NCBI GenBank assembly: GCA_038373865.1
Contig: JAXGGA010001709.1
Coordinates: forward strand, 78,691-142,690
Reading direction: 5' to 3'
DNA from: Uloborus plumipes
Lineage: Eukaryota; Arthropoda; Arachnida; Araneae; Uloboridae
Length of the DNA stretch: 64,000 nucleotides
Shown: one piece after another, positions 1 to 13,180 of the stretch
How the letters are laid out: the number at the start of each line of letters is the position of its first letter
Position numbering within the stretch: position 1 is the first letter of the stretch
The notes under the pieces: generated by a model
The model's input: only the letters and a program-made list of their open reading frames with translations
Databases searched by the model: none
Told to the model about the DNA's origin: nothing
Program-made: the position numbers and the translations under genes

Positions 1-1736
1 ATTAGAATTCAAAAAGCTTCGTGGCAAGTTTGAAGAGTGTCATTGGCTTAGATTATGAAAAACAAAGATAGGAGTGGAGGCAAGTTGTTTATTTTCAGCA
101 AAAGTATACGAATTAGGGTAACAGTAAGGGATAAAAACCGGTACAGACGCACACATTTTCAACAAATTGCAGACACGCGGTTTACGGTTTTAAGGAACCT
201 CCTTTTTAGAACATAAAAGTGGGAGCTTATCGATGTATAGGCAATACACAAATAGGCAATATACAAAATGTAGCCTTCTTCGGATTTTCAGTCAGGAAAC
301 TTGTTTCGTTTCTCTTAAATTCGTCTTGTACCTTGTTTTCTGACTTCTTTACTTGTTATAACTTACTATTTTATGACTTCGTCCATGTGTATCTTTTTTT
401 TTAATCAAACACGGTTTCCAATATTTCAGTATAAAATTAATTAAAATTACTTTTTGCATTTAAAAATACAAAAACAAAGTCAGATGAGTTCACAAAAGAA
501 CGAGGACAGCTATTTTTCAATAATTTTTATCGTCGACAAAAATGTGTTTTTATAACTCATCTGCTCTCTTATTTATATCATTCAGGTTTGCCGTCTATCG
601 CAGTCCTTTTGTATTCCTTAAAAGAGAAACCACTTTTTTGCGGTCGAAGTATGTTGGATGTTTTTCTTTTTTATACATTCACGAGATACCTCATTCGTCA
701 TTGGTCTGTCTTTCTTTAGTAAATTGAATATTTCGTGCGGTTTTTTTTTTTTGCATTTTGTCCGGAATTTTAATTCTTGACAATTCTTATTTGGAGCATA
801 GAACTGTTTTTTGAATTAGTTAATTTATCAGATAATGTGATATTTAGAATTAAAAAAAAATAATTTTGTTGACACAACTTGATTGATTGTGAAAAAGTTA
901 TTATTTTTATTTTATGATAAACATTTCTGTAGTCATTGACAAACTCTTAACTTGGTTACTTATTTATTTTTCCATCATGTACTTTTTACTGCTAAACTTA
1001 TTCAATCATGACAAATTATTCATCAGTTTTGCAAAATGATTGATATTCTTCAAAAAATTTTAAAGTTGAATTGAGTAAATTTATTTATTTTGTACTAATT
1101 ACACTGGTTCAATGATTAAATACTGTTCTTAAAAAACTTTAGAGTGATCAGTTGAAATAAGCCTGCTCCTACGCAAAACTATTGAGAAAACAAAATAAAT
1201 ACATATAATAAAATAAACCGTTTTTGTAATGATTTGATCATACATTTTTTAAAAAATTTAAACGCTATATTGTATATTTTATTTAGAAACAGAAAAACAT
1301 GAAAAGTAAAGTAAAATTTTTTTGCTGCCATGTAACAACAAAGTATTAAAAATTATGAAATATAAAATCCGAGAACGCTGGATGAATGTAATGTACTATA
1401 CATAACTTTCCGAGTGTTAAAAAATAATTAAAAAATATTTTTACGAAATACGAAAGTAGTTTTTGTTTTTCCCACAAGTTAATACAAAGATTTGCGCGTG
1501 ATATTGGTGACTATCGCCTTTAAATGAAAAATGATTGCAATTTGTTACACAGAAATCGTGCGATTTGTTACATAGAAATAAGAAACATTATAACAGCTTT
1601 TAATTCAATTTATCTTTTTACACATATTTGTTTCAACTCATAAATTATCATCGTAGCTGCTTTAGCATTCTTTTTCCTAGTGTTGGAAGGAAAGTAGAAA
1701 AAGATTTGAAAAAAAAAAAAAAAAAGTCATACATAT
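1..1736. other. AT-rich non-coding stretch
   Basis: Apart from one copy of a dispersed repeat near 155-233 (listed separately) I see nothing recognisable. Short open frames here are rich in Phe, Leu and Lys, as expected for random AT-rich DNA, and show no domain. A homopolymer A run lies at about 1709-1725. Confidence 0.6.
155..233 (+). repeat. Dispersed repeat R1, copy 1 (diverged)
   Basis: This stretch runs from a TTTTCAAC block through TTGCAG, ACACG, a GGAAC block and GGGAGCTTAT. It lines up in the same order with 2150-2232 and 19575-19680. It is the most diverged of the three copies. The repeat has no visible coding potential and I cannot assign it to a class. Confidence 0.5.
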
Positions 1737-1905
1737 GCAGTCGAACCTGTTTATCTGGAACCTGCTTATTTCGAAAACCTCGCTATATCGAAATTTTTCA
1801 ATTTCCCTGCTTTTATAGCAAAAGTTTAATGTTTTTCCTCAGGTTTATCTCGAATGATTTTTCCCGAAAACCCCCATATCTCGAATTTGCACGACTTTCA
1901 TTTTT
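1737..1905 (+). mobile_element. Solo terminus of a pogo/Tigger-like DNA transposon
   Basis: The sequence begins CAGTCGAACCTG and then repeats a TATCTCGAA-like unit several times (near 1757, 1770, 1787, 1847 and 1876). Termini that start CAGT and carry repeated short units are familiar from Tigger/pogo-like elements. I find no matching opposite end, so this is a fragment. Assignment rests on terminal pattern only, not on a transposase. Confidence 0.45.
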
Positions 1906-2149
1906 GAATTTCATCTCCAACCACCTTTATCAATGGTATAACTTGGAGACAAAAACATCTCTTGCACAATCATTCAAAGACTATGTTCGTATACTTAAAG
2001 GTATGCATTAACTTGCTACCGATATAGTCATCACAATTAGTAAAACGTAGACTCACAGCATGTCGTACAGTAAAATATTCAACAATATCAATGCAAAACA
2101 ATCTATTAAGTACAGAAAATAACAACGTTACGAATGCACAAATGAGCAG

Positions 2150-2232
2150 GGATACTGCAGATACGTGTTTCGGCGTTACAAGGAACGCCTTTTTCAATGC
2201 AAAAAAGTTGCGAGCTTATGGATGCACAGACA
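2150..2232 (+). repeat. Dispersed repeat R1, copy 2
   Basis: Contains the core GATACGTGTTTCGGCGTTAC followed by AAGGAACGCCTTTTTCAATG and a GAGCTTATGGATG block. The same order of blocks occurs at 19575-19680 on the same strand. The small open frames crossing it are not convincing genes. Confidence 0.65.
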
Positions 2233-2639
2233 TCCGACAAAAGCTTTTGTCTCACAAATAAATGAAAAACTGTATTACTGTGTCCTATTCCTTGGAACAA
2301 TATCAAATCCTGACAAACTGGCAAATTATGCTTATATCTATAAAAATATAATATTTTTTGAGTTACAGGTATTTAATCTATGTAGTTTCTTTTCAATACA
2401 AAAGAATTTTTTAGAAAAATATTCTCTGAAAGTTTGCAAACATCAGCATTATCACATTGTTGATAACATACCGTCAAGTATGACCATTTAGCAGCGACCC
2501 CAATCAGTGCAATAGCATCCTTTTAGACTTATAGGCTGCTTATAGTGCTTCTCTGGTATGTTGACCTCCGACATAATGTTTCCCTCTTTTTCAGGTAATA
2601 TGAATGTGTAATTGCCTCGAATTTGATTGCGAAATGACT

Positions 2640-2745
2640 ACGAAAGTAACCCAACTCAAGCCAATTACCCTTTCTTACTACCCGAAAAAGAGTGAAACAG
2701 GTTTATTTTGGAAGTCAACTTACCAAAGGAGCACAATTGTTGTTG
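2640..2745 (+). repeat. Dispersed repeat R2, copy 1
   Basis: Shares the blocks CCGAAAAAGAGTGAAACA and TCAACTTACCAAAGGAGCAC, in the same order and spacing, with 25255-25360. It has no coding potential and its class is unknown. Confidence 0.6.
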
Positions 2746-5700
2746 CCGAAGTGTAAATGGAACTTTTAGAGAGAAGAACCAACTTTTATAGAAAGCGATG
2801 TTTGTTGTTTTTAAGCCTTCAACCTTCTTTGTGATGACAAAAAAAATTGAGTGTGAATGCTGTATTGCACTTATTTCTTTATTGCCGTGAGAGTCTAGAG
2901 TGAACTAGCTATTTCCAGTTCTATTTTGAGTTCTTGGAAAGTTTAATGTCGTATTTCTATTGCCGTCGAAGGTTTTTAACCAGAAATAGCGGTTGCACAA
3001 ATCGTTTTGTTGTGCTAAGTCGATGTCGTCTTTAAATGAGAGAAAAAAAACTACAACTTTGTGCCACCAGTTTTCATAAAAAAAGCTGTATAATTTCAAT
3101 AATTTTCGATGTTTACCCGTAATATATACTAGTTTTATACTCTTGAGAACTTTTGTTTGATGTTTTTCAATTTTCAGGATAACAGACGGGAGGAAAATAG
3201 ATGGCCAAACACCACTGAAACTGCGTAAGAAAAAAATTAAGGGACCGATGACGCCATCTCGAAAGGTTGAGGACGTTTTATCATGAAGACATTATTTTGC
3301 CTTGTTTTTGTTATTGTGGTTTTAAGAATTTTTCAGTGTTTTCGACTAACACCTTTCTTGGTAAAATTAATAGTTTAGAAAGAAAAAAATAATAAAAATA
3401 ATCAAATTCCTCTAAAATATGTTCAAAATTTTATGAAGAAACTGTGCACAAAAGTTGAGAAATATATACTATTCAAAGTTAGGTGATATTTTACCAATTT
3501 TGTTTATAGTTCAAATAGAAATATTGATACTGAAGTAATTTTTTTTATTCCACCAAAACACGAAAAATAAATAAGTAAAAATGAAAAAATAATACAAGAA
3601 TAACCTTACTTTAAATACAGATTACAATCATGAGTAACTGAGTTTGACATTGTATTATTATAACAAAAGCGAGCTAAAAATGTATTTTGAGCGACAAAAA
3701 AGTGGCGGCACAAAGTTAATGCGTTCACGTACACAATACTGTACAACGCGAAAAAAAATTTTCCATTCCCTACCGTAGCTCTGCGTATCTGGACTTTTTT
3801 CAGCCACGATATTACAATTCTGAGGTGTATAGTTCTATTGTGCAAAACTCCCTTTATCTCAAATGTGCTTAAAAATCATCAAAAAGTAGCACAAAGTTGG
3901 TGCACTTGACGGTAAAACGTTCATAATGCAATTGCAAAGGAACAAAACTTTCTATCTTCGTCATCGGATATCTCCTAATGGAATTTTTTTCTAATAATTT
4001 TCAAAATTTACTCGTTTGAAACAATTGTAACACAAGTAGCGTTCTTCAGTCTGTGCAATCAGGGAAAGCTGGCGAATGTTGTTAGTACAGATTTTTCAGA
4101 GAGTTAAATTTCAGACGTTAATTTTTTTAGACGAATTTTTTGGGAATTGAATTTTAATCATCGTTCTCCTCATATAAAAAAGTTAGTCTACTTTTTAATT
4201 CAGCAGATACTACTTTTTTATTCTTTTTCTTGTGAATGACTGAATCTTTCCAAGTAGTAAAAATGTAGGAAAGATTGTCTCAGTGCAAAAAAAAAAAAAA
4301 AAAAAAACGTAAATATATTTTATTTATTGGAGGTCAGATATTTTCCACTTCAGCGTATAATACCGATTTGCCGGTCGGATAGCCCAACTATTCGACCGCC
4401 AGCTCATCGCACGTGATTGCGCGCAAACTAAGTGCGAGTTAATTCCTCAACACGTTTTTTTTTTTTGTTCACCTGTCACTTTATTTCTGTGCTCAGTTTC
4501 GCTACACTTACATACTGTCCCGTTTTAATTTGATCCATCCTTATAAATTCTCAATTTTTAGCAACAAAAATAAGAAAATAATTGCCCTTTATGTAACTAC
4601 GTAATTTTTTAGCATGCATTTTTGCTCAAAAATGCGAACATCACATACTCATTTTTAAATCAAAATTACTTAAAAAAAAGGCAACTTTTCATTTTGAAAC
4701 ACATAATTTTTCAGTGTGTTTTACCGCAGAGTGGGGCACATTAGAAAATTAGTGAAACACATCTTAAAAACGATTTTTAAAGCTATTTAAAATAGAAGTG
4801 TGTGTGTTAACAACATTTTCAACGTTAGCAGTCACAGCGACAATATACAGCATAAACAAAAAATGTGCGCCAATTTTATTTAAGAAATTTATCTGTTCTA
4901 CCTTGTAAACTACTGAACTGAAAATTATTTCGGGGAAAAAATTGTTTACAAATATGCACTTGATCATTACATTTCACACATTTATGTATTGAAGAAACTA
5001 AGCATCATTCTGATTTATACAACAATTGAAATATTATGCACTGTATACACAGATAAATTACGTATCATTTTATAATAATTCAGCAGTTGAAATATCATAT
5101 ATTTAGTACAAAAGTAAGAAGTATACAGTTTCTAAAATTATGAACATAATTAATAAGCTACAACAGTTTAGACTTGAAAAAATAGGTGTATTATTTCACT
5201 TATTGTTATCATTTTTAGCATATGACTTTTCCAAAGAATACTTAGATGCATTTTTAATACATATAAAAATGCAATAAATTAAAAATTAATAATAAATAAG
5301 AATTGAGGGCAGATATAACCGGACATGCAAATTCAAAAATAATTTTCGCTTTACATTATGCAATAAAAATTCCAGTTCACAACTTACTGTTTTTGCTCTT
5401 TATGCTGCTGCAGAAGTTCCAAAATCTCACCAATCATCAAGGCAAAATCCAAAATGTTTGTCCTGAAAAGGAAACTACAGGCAAGCTTTGTCGGAAAAAA
5501 AGGAGGTTTGTACAGCAACTTGTTGCTACTAGTACTTCTCCAAGGCCCAAGGAAGAAAAGATAGTCCTGTCTTCTCTAGAACGAAATCGCCTGCTCCTCA
5601 CCCCCCTCTGGGTGTGCCTCTCTTTTAAGCGTTGTTCGGCACGCGATGTTAGAGAAGAGTTTTTGTTCGCTTAGCTAATTGGTCAATAGCGTATGATGCA

Positions 5701-8700
5701 CTATCGTATGCTCAACTCTCTACTTTGTTCTATTAATTTTTTGCACTTACAACATTCTCTTCGAGCCAAACAAGTGAATTAGAGTCAAGCTCGGAAACTT
5801 CAAATATTTAAGTTTGCAGATTGGGGAAGAGGTATATTTTTATACTAAAAATGTTCTACTTTTCAAATTACAGAAAGCACCTTTAGTATTTAACTGCTTT
5901 TTAAAATTATATGAAATATGGAGCGTAAAGTACGTCAGTTAAAAAAATTAAGAAATAATTTTCTATACAAAGAAATGTATGTATAGATGTGCGTATAAGT
6001 TCTAACAGTTAAAAGTTATATTACTTAAATTCGTGTTTTCTTTTTTTTTTTTTTTTCAAAATAACCGTATGCATGAGAATAGGTAATAATTAGAATCTCG
6101 AAGAAAAATCAAAAGGGAAAATTAAAAATTCTTTGTTGTTAGACAATTTCAGAAAAAAACAGAAAACAAATACAAGAATTTTATTAGAATCTACGCTAAC
6201 GTTATTATTAATTCCTTTCTAAATTTAAAAAAATTTTCAATAAGTCTTATCGTGCCACACCTAATCGTCTGACGTAGCATTCAATGGCATGAGCGCTACG
6301 AGTTAGCTATAGTTTAGAAAGTAGTTGAACGGATTTAAAATATAAGAAAATAACGGAAGCCATGGAATCGGAGAACTGGCTGATAGCAAGTTCTTTGAAA
6401 AATAAGTTTCTGAAGTTAACAATGTATTACTAAAGAAATAAAGTAACTAGTTTCTTGCAAAACTCATGACTCACCCTTGTAAGTTGGCATTAGAAATATG
6501 ACAGAATGTGACACTTTGATTCATGTGAAGAAAGAAAGTATCGACAAAAACAGTTAAAATAATCGCTCTAAATATTGGAGTTATCTCTCATGCTTTTCAC
6601 AAGAACCAATAAACGAAAAAAGGTAACTCTAAGTATCTGCTATTGACTAAAAAGAAAAATGTGTATCGTTTAGATTTAGACAATCGTTTAGATTTAGACA
6701 ATCGGTATTTAACTATCTGTACTAGAAATAGAAAATTGTCGAGATTTATAAACAGTTATAAAGAGAGAGAGAGAGAATAGCTTCACTCGAATATTGATTT
6801 AATTGTTTTGCGTTATTTTGCTCTAGAAAAGAAAAGTGATAATGCAGGAAATGGTGCTGAAATGAAACTAAAAAGAAGGGGGGGGGGGCTTAATTTTGAG
6901 AGAAAACCTGCAACAAAAGCCTTTTAATATCATAACTTCCTTGCTTAGAAAAAAAAAATAGTTTAAAACTTTACTCATAGGTAAAAGACTATTCAAAAAA
7001 TGCAAACTAATATGGTTTAAACATATTGATGATCGTTAAATTACCAGTCTGGAATACTATGCTCATGGGTTTAAATAGTCAATTTAATGCTGAACATTTT
7101 GCTCAGAAGTTAGTACACGACTCATTCAAAATCATACGATTGATCACTGGTTGTGAGAAGAACGCCAGTTAGAGTTGGAGTAAGAGTGCAGTATCCATTC
7201 TTCATTCAATCTCAGGAAGCAATAAGTAAAGACAAAATAGAGTTTAGGTATTTTTTTATCTTGACTCGTAAAGTTTTTTTTTTTTTTTTACTCGCTTTGA
7301 GTAAAAGATGTACCGCAGAACTCGATGTTTCATGGATTAGTGTAAAGACAGCTAGCTGCTATAAAGAAATCAAAAGGCTTTCTCAAACAAAAGATGAGTA
7401 AAATACATTTATGAAAAAAAAGGGTCTTATTAGATTTACTGAAAAAAAAAAGTATTAATGATTGTTTTTGCATTGTTGCGAGTTTAGTGCTTTTCCCTTA
7501 GATTTCGTTATTTTTTTTCTCCACTCATTTATGATTGATTTATGATTTAAACAGCATTCAAGTTAGATTTTGAAACAAAGTTTGTTTTAATTAAAATTAG
7601 CTATCTTTAATGCACAATTAATATCCATATATATATATAATGCATGATTTTTTGGAGGATTTAATACCCTAACGTATTGGTTTATTTTCAAGAAAACGGT
7701 CATAAGAGGGCCTACTTTTTTTATCCCTAAAAATTGTATGAATTTTTTTAAACAACATGTACATAAATTTCTAATTTTTGATTTGTTTTTAGCTTGAAAT
7801 TTTAAAAAATTATTATTTTTGGAAAAGCCAACGTTCAGGGTTGCTATGACTTAATGTTTGTTTTCCACAAAAAAAGGAAAATTTTAAAACTGTGTTTCAG
7901 ACAATAAAAAAGAATTGTATTCAATATCCTGGTGCTGTTTTCTGGTATATAAAATGAGAAGTAAAATGTCTTCAGGCAAAAGAAATGAATTAGTTTTATT
8001 TATTCTTATTGGCGCGTTACTATGTTAACACGCCACCCCAGAAATGTCACCGGAGCAAGAAATAAAGGGCACTAACTCAGCGCGTAATTTTGACGGGAGC
8101 GAGTGGGAAGGGGTTAAACAACACGCCTCTAATGAAAACAAAAACTTAATTGATGTGCATTACATACCTTTTCATTTATTCATATTGAAAGCAATTTCTA
8201 AAGAATTATTGAATGTATTAAAGATAAATGTTATTATATAATGGCTGAGTGTACGAGTAATCAATCGCTTTTTCAGTTCATTTCATAAAATCTTGTCAGA
8301 AATTGCTTTTTGTTTGTATATGATTCATCCATCGCAGCAAACTATTAGCTAAAAATGACTTCTTTTCAATGAATTCCAGCCTTATATACATTCGCATGAG
8401 AAAATAACTGATCGAAAATCTTCAGATAGTTTTGATTTTTATATACTTCCGTAAAAAGTTAGCAAAAATTAGATGAGAACTTACAGCAAAAGACTATGCA
8501 TTATCGAATGGAAAATTCAGAGTATTCGAAAAGTATAAAAGTGCTTTCTTCCGAATGAAATTCTAATGCGTTTTTCGCAAGTTTTGAAGGAACTTCTTTT
8601 ACCTTTCAATCTGAAAAAAAAAAGTGTTTTCCTTTTTCCAAAAAAATTTCGATTTTTACAAGAGAGTAATTTTATTTTAATTTCGTTTTAACAAAATTTT

Positions 8701-9190
8701 TCCCTAAAGTTCTCATTCGAATATTGTATATAAGGCTTACATAAGGCCGTTGACAAATAGTTGAAAGTTAATTGCATTGAGACACCTTCAGTTATAATAC
8801 AACGCTAAACGTTTCAATCAACAAAGACATTGCTGATGAAACATTAAAATCGACTACTGTCTAATCTTTTATCGTAAAACCTTCCTCGCATTTGCGCATG
8901 CCTGAGGTCTCTTTGGATTTCCTCAAAATAGGGGGGAAATGCGAAGTAACATTCAACAGGAAGTACGAAGCGAAAGCACCGGCAAGTGCGTCTCCTTATC
9001 CTATCACCCCTTTTTCAAATGGAAGCGATCGTGACTGCCAGGCGCGCAAAACGCAAACAGACAGTAATTGGTATCGATTAATCACGTTTACAACAATAGA
9101 TTGCCGACTTTGCGGAACCCAATCTGGAAAAATGCAGTTACGATGAATCATTATAGAAAATTTCCGTGCATGATTTAATACACTAATTTC
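2746..9190. other. Long AT-rich non-coding region
   Basis: No gene, RNA or complete element is recognised. Visible details are poly-A runs near 4288-4307 and 6041-6055, a G run near 6881-6889, a short GA repeat near 6765-6775 and a more GC-rich patch at 5500-5660 with no identifiable homology. A weak inverted repeat pairs about 8381-8405 with 8705-8735 (GCCTTATATACA shared), which could be an old MITE. Open frames of 60-123 codons here lack recognisable domains. Confidence 0.5.
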
Positions 9191-9192
9191 TA

Positions 9193-9542
9193 CACTGTAA
9201 AAAATGAATGTTGTTTTTACAGTATAATACAACTAATTTTATAGTAATAAAATGTAAAGTTGTTATTTTTACAGTACTGAACTATAAAATTACTAATTTA
9301 ACAGTTTATTATCTTGCGTTTTACAGTTTTAAGCTGGAACCTCTGCTACCAGTATTATACTGTTGTTTTTACAGTATAATATAATTACATTTTACGGCAA
9401 TAAACTCAAATTTCTAACTTAACAGTAAGAAACTAAAATTGCTAGTTTTACAGTTTATTACTGTGCATTTTAAAAAAATTTAAGTTGGTACCTCGGCTGT
9501 GCCAGTATTATACTGTTAAACAACAGCTCATTTTTTGCAGTG
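9193..9542. mobile_element. CACTG-terminus MITE (350 bp) with internal TTTTACAGT repeats
   Basis: The element begins CACTGTAAAAAATGA and ends with the near reverse complement (TTTTTTGCAGTG), flanked by TA on both sides (9191-9192 and 9543-9544). Inside, TTTTACAGTATAATAC-like units recur on both strands roughly every 30-40 bp. CACTG ends are typical of the CACTA/Chapaev (CMC) group, so it may be a non-autonomous member, but there is no transposase to confirm this. Related copies lie at 51798-51947 and 53135-53327. Confidence 0.75.
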
Positions 9543-9938
9543 TAAATATTACTTTTTCTGGATATGTTATTACATGATTTGTAAGTTGTGGTTTGCGATT
9601 AAGATATAAGTAAGGAAAATATCTTTCCCCAAAAGGGAGCTAAAGAAGAAAACATTTTCACATTTAATTTAAATATTTTTTCTTCCTCTTTATTTGTTTG
9701 TATTTTTTTTTTCTGTTAATGATGAAAATTCTAACAGTATTTTTAAATAAATCAACTGTTTTTTTAAATAAATCAACTGAAAACACTACTTCAAATTTGT
9801 ACTTCAAGTAGGGTAGACTGACCAGTCAATGAACACTTAAACGAATTTAGAATTTCAAAGATTCCTAGCATCGTTGAAAATTGCAGCATTTGCCACATAA
9901 CAGTATAAACATTTAAGATGTGATATACGTCAGTGTTT
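9543..9938. other. AT-rich spacer
   Basis: No feature is recognised. A short direct duplication of TTTTTAAATAAATCAACTG occurs near 9740-9780. Confidence 0.5.
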
Positions 9939-10028
9939 TTTTTTTTTTAATTGGGAGAGCTTTTATGGAACTCATGCCCCTCCCAATATAAGGACGACGC
10001 TCTATCTAACCGTGCCAATGCGTCTCAA
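9939..10028 (-). mobile_element. Short tRNA-derived retroposon (SINE head or tRNA pseudogene)
   Basis: Read on the minus strand, the segment has an A-box-like TGGCACGGTTAGATAGAGCG followed about 40 nt later by a degenerate B box within GCATGAGTTCCA. It then ends in a poly-A run of about 11-12 bases (complement of about 9939-9951). The A tail immediately after the tRNA-like part indicates retroposition. The stems are too degraded for me to name an anticodon. Confidence 0.6.
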
Positions 10029-12868
10029 TTTCCGGATGCTAATCATTGAAGTAATGTATAGTAAAAAACAGAGCTCTTTTCCAAAATTTTCAGAGAGGGT
10101 CTATGTTTCGTCGCAGTAGCCGGCCAGATAAGCTTAAAATGACGGCAAGACAAGTAAATCACAGAATTTAACAAAGGAATAAAGTAAAGCTTGCGTAGTG
10201 ACAGAAAAACAGGTTAGAGAAATAATATATAAGACACACTAACCCGCCGTAATAAAAATTTAACAAGCTTCAGCAATGTCGTCTCAAATAAAATGGATAC
10301 AAAGTATAATCTGCTTTTCCAGTTGAAAACACAAAATCTAATCGTACGCTATCGGCGAAGATTTAGTATTTTGACTGGTAGTGGTTTTCAGATCGATGCA
10401 AGTATGGTTGATGTTTCCATTATTGTTCTATAAAATATACATACAAACACGGAAGAAAGAATTTATAAAGCATTCGCATTCGCACTTATACTGAATTAAT
10501 GTTCTTTGTTACTTTATACCATTCTGTTTTGTAACATTCAATTAACTAAAAATGATCATAATTACTCAAAAAGAACACCATTCAGAAAAACACTTGCAAT
10601 AAATAATTAAAAACAGAGCAAAATAACTTTAAAGGTTTGATTAAAAAAACATAAAACTAAAATGAGATTAATTTGCAAACTATAATGCTATTTAACTGCA
10701 TTTGTAAAATCGAAATTCCGATAAGCTACAGAAATTTTGAATACATTAACAAATTTCGATGGAGGGTTTTTTTTTTCTTTTTGTTAATATCTTAACAACT
10801 GATTTTTTTCTTTTTTTTGGTATCTAAAACCTAAGTGACAAGTTATGCTCAGAATTCACTTTCTACAAATGTTTTTAACGAGTTTAAATAACTCATTAGT
10901 TTGAGTTATTTTCGAAACTTCTAGCAATACCCTAAAGAAATCAATGCAAAATTCAACACTAATTAAAGCTCAACAATATTTGTATTTTAATGTTCTTTTC
11001 GAGATTTTTTGGTGTATTACACGAGTCTATAAACTGTTTTTATTTTTAAAAAACTGATAATTAAAAAAAAATCAAAGGAGGAAATAAACACTGCAGCTCC
11101 ATACTCATAAAGCCCTCATTTTAAAAACTTCACGAACATGAAAGGGGAGATAACCAGAGTGCCATTACTTGCATTACCATTGCTCTTCAGTATTTACGCT
11201 CCCCTTTTTGGTCTTATAACTTAATTCTTTCTTCTACAGCCTAATGGATACCCTTTACTTGTGTCGCTTTTTTTTCATTTTGCCACCATTCATGTTCAAG
11301 TGATTAGATTTAATATCCTTACCCCTATGAAAAATTACATTTAGAGCGAAATAAGGAGATGTGTTAAGCACACATAAGAAGTCCTAACACAACAAGACAA
11401 TGGTAATTAGATTTTTTTTTTTTAACTTCTGTCTTTAATTTTAGTATTCAAAATATTTGTTAAACTGGTATTATAAAACATATTGTAGAAAGCAAATGAC
11501 TAAAAATATTAGCTTCATGAAGCATAAATTGAAAGTAACCATAGCTACCCTATCGAACGCAATAAATAGAAACGAAATTAATTTAATTTACTTCATGTTT
11601 CATTTATTTTACGCAAAAAGCAAAAATACCGCAATGAATCGGTAATAATTGGACGTTATAATTTTATTTTTCTTAGATGAGAAAAGAAAAAAACTATTCC
11701 ATATTCACTTTTTAATCGTCGCACAACTAACTTATGAATTTAAAAAGAGGAAAAAAAAAGAAAGCAAAGAAAAGGAAAAAAAAATGTATAATTATTTCCT
11801 GAATTTAGCCATTATTTGGAAAAATTTTGCTTCATGAATGCAAAATATTACTGCGGAAAAATATAGTTTCCCATATAAAAGCGAATCATTTTACTATTTT
11901 TATTCTAAATATTTTTTTTTACAATAGGAAACAGTCAAAAATTGTGGGACAAAACGAATACAGCTTTGGAATGTGATTGTCACATACATAATACACGAGG
12001 CATACGAGGTACCTTATATACGAGGAAAACTTCCCGTAACTATTACTTTCACTATAAAAACAATGTGCAAGGTTATCATTGTTAACGGTTGTAACGTTTG
12101 ACAACTCTGGAGTAAGAGCCGTGCTGGTTTTCAGAAAGCTCCAATAGTTGGCAGAAACTTTCACGGTAGCTTGCGTAAAGTTCCACCTAGCGTCAAAACT
12201 AGTTTTAAAAAACTGAGGTAGAATTCAAAGTGCATGCGTCGACGCAGAGAACTCGTAAACTCTTAAACACTTATTTGTGTTTTTACAGTGAAATATTTAT
12301 TTATTTATTTATTTTGAGATGTAGCGTTACGTGAGCTACAAAGTAAACGCCACCCATTAATACGCTCCAAAGCTGCAATTTTGTTTTTTAAAACAAATAA
12401 TTCATTTCGCATTTGTTGGTACTGATCTATTTCGCACAGCATCTAGACCTACTGCCCGTCTATGAAAGTCGCGCCTAGCACTCGCGAACAGTTCCACTTA
12501 AAAAAGGGTAGATGGGTAGTGGGTGATAATTTTCCGAAGTTTTCAATTTAAAACTTTCATTTGCTATATTCTTTTGTCGTATTCAACTAAACTATGTATT
12601 TGAAATTAGCATCCTTCCATGTTGTTTTATACGGTTCAAAATGCTTTTTATTATTCTTCCCCTTATTGCTATCTTACCTAACATCCCTATTTTAGTGAGG
12701 TCAGAGAGGACCTGACGCATGCGTAAATGCGCGGAAGGTTTTATCTAAGAAGATCAGACAGTATATTGAGAAATGTAGGATGAGTTATCTTTTATTTTTA
12801 TTAACATAGCCTTTTCTTTTAAATGCTTCTTCGTAGATGGGCTGTGGTACCTCAGCTTATCCTATATA
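10029..12868. other. AT-rich non-coding region
   Basis: No gene or element is recognised. A (TTTA)n microsatellite lies near 12295-12315. Open frames of 60-80 codons (for example 11457-11645 and 11649-11837) are low-complexity Lys/Phe-rich and look spurious. Confidence 0.5.
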
Positions 12869-12870
12869 TA

Positions 12871-13013
12871 CAGTGGTAGCCGGATAATTGAATCAGCCGC
12901 TTTGATGAATCAAATCGTCAAAAATAGATCAATATCCAGTTTTATTCAATTAGCCGTTTTAATGAACCAAAACTGTTTAGAACAAACGTGATTCATTTTA
13001 GCGGCGGCAGCTG
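12871..13013. mobile_element. 143-bp TA-flanked MITE with CAGTGGTAGCCGG terminus
   Basis: The left end reads CAGTGGTAGCCGGATAATTG and the right end, reversed, CAGCTGCCGCCGCTAAAATG. Both are flanked by TA (12869-12870 and 13014-13015). Between them a TGAATCA/TGATTCA unit is repeated in both orientations. TA target duplication with CAGT-type ends suggests a non-autonomous Tc1/mariner or pogo relative. No coding capacity. Confidence 0.7.
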
Positions 13014-13180
13014 TACATATGTATTAAGAGAGAGAGAGCAATAGAGAAACTCAAAAATCATTTCTAAAAAACTGAAACAACTTAAGGTTAAACGTAGAGC
13101 TTTGTTATATTTACACTGAGTCTAATTACGTTCTGACGTTGAAAAGAAAACACACTACAAAAAATCATAAAATAATACAA

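Noticed and set aside
4375..4450. A tRNA-like segment on the minus strand (GAGCTGGCGGTCGAATAG)
   Set aside because: It has hints of A-box and B-box spacing but no B box and no foldable cloverleaf.
8892..9146. An 84-codon frame in a slightly GC-richer patch, considered as a host exon
   Set aside because: No recognisable domain, no splice-site support I trust, and an overlapping antisense frame of equal quality.
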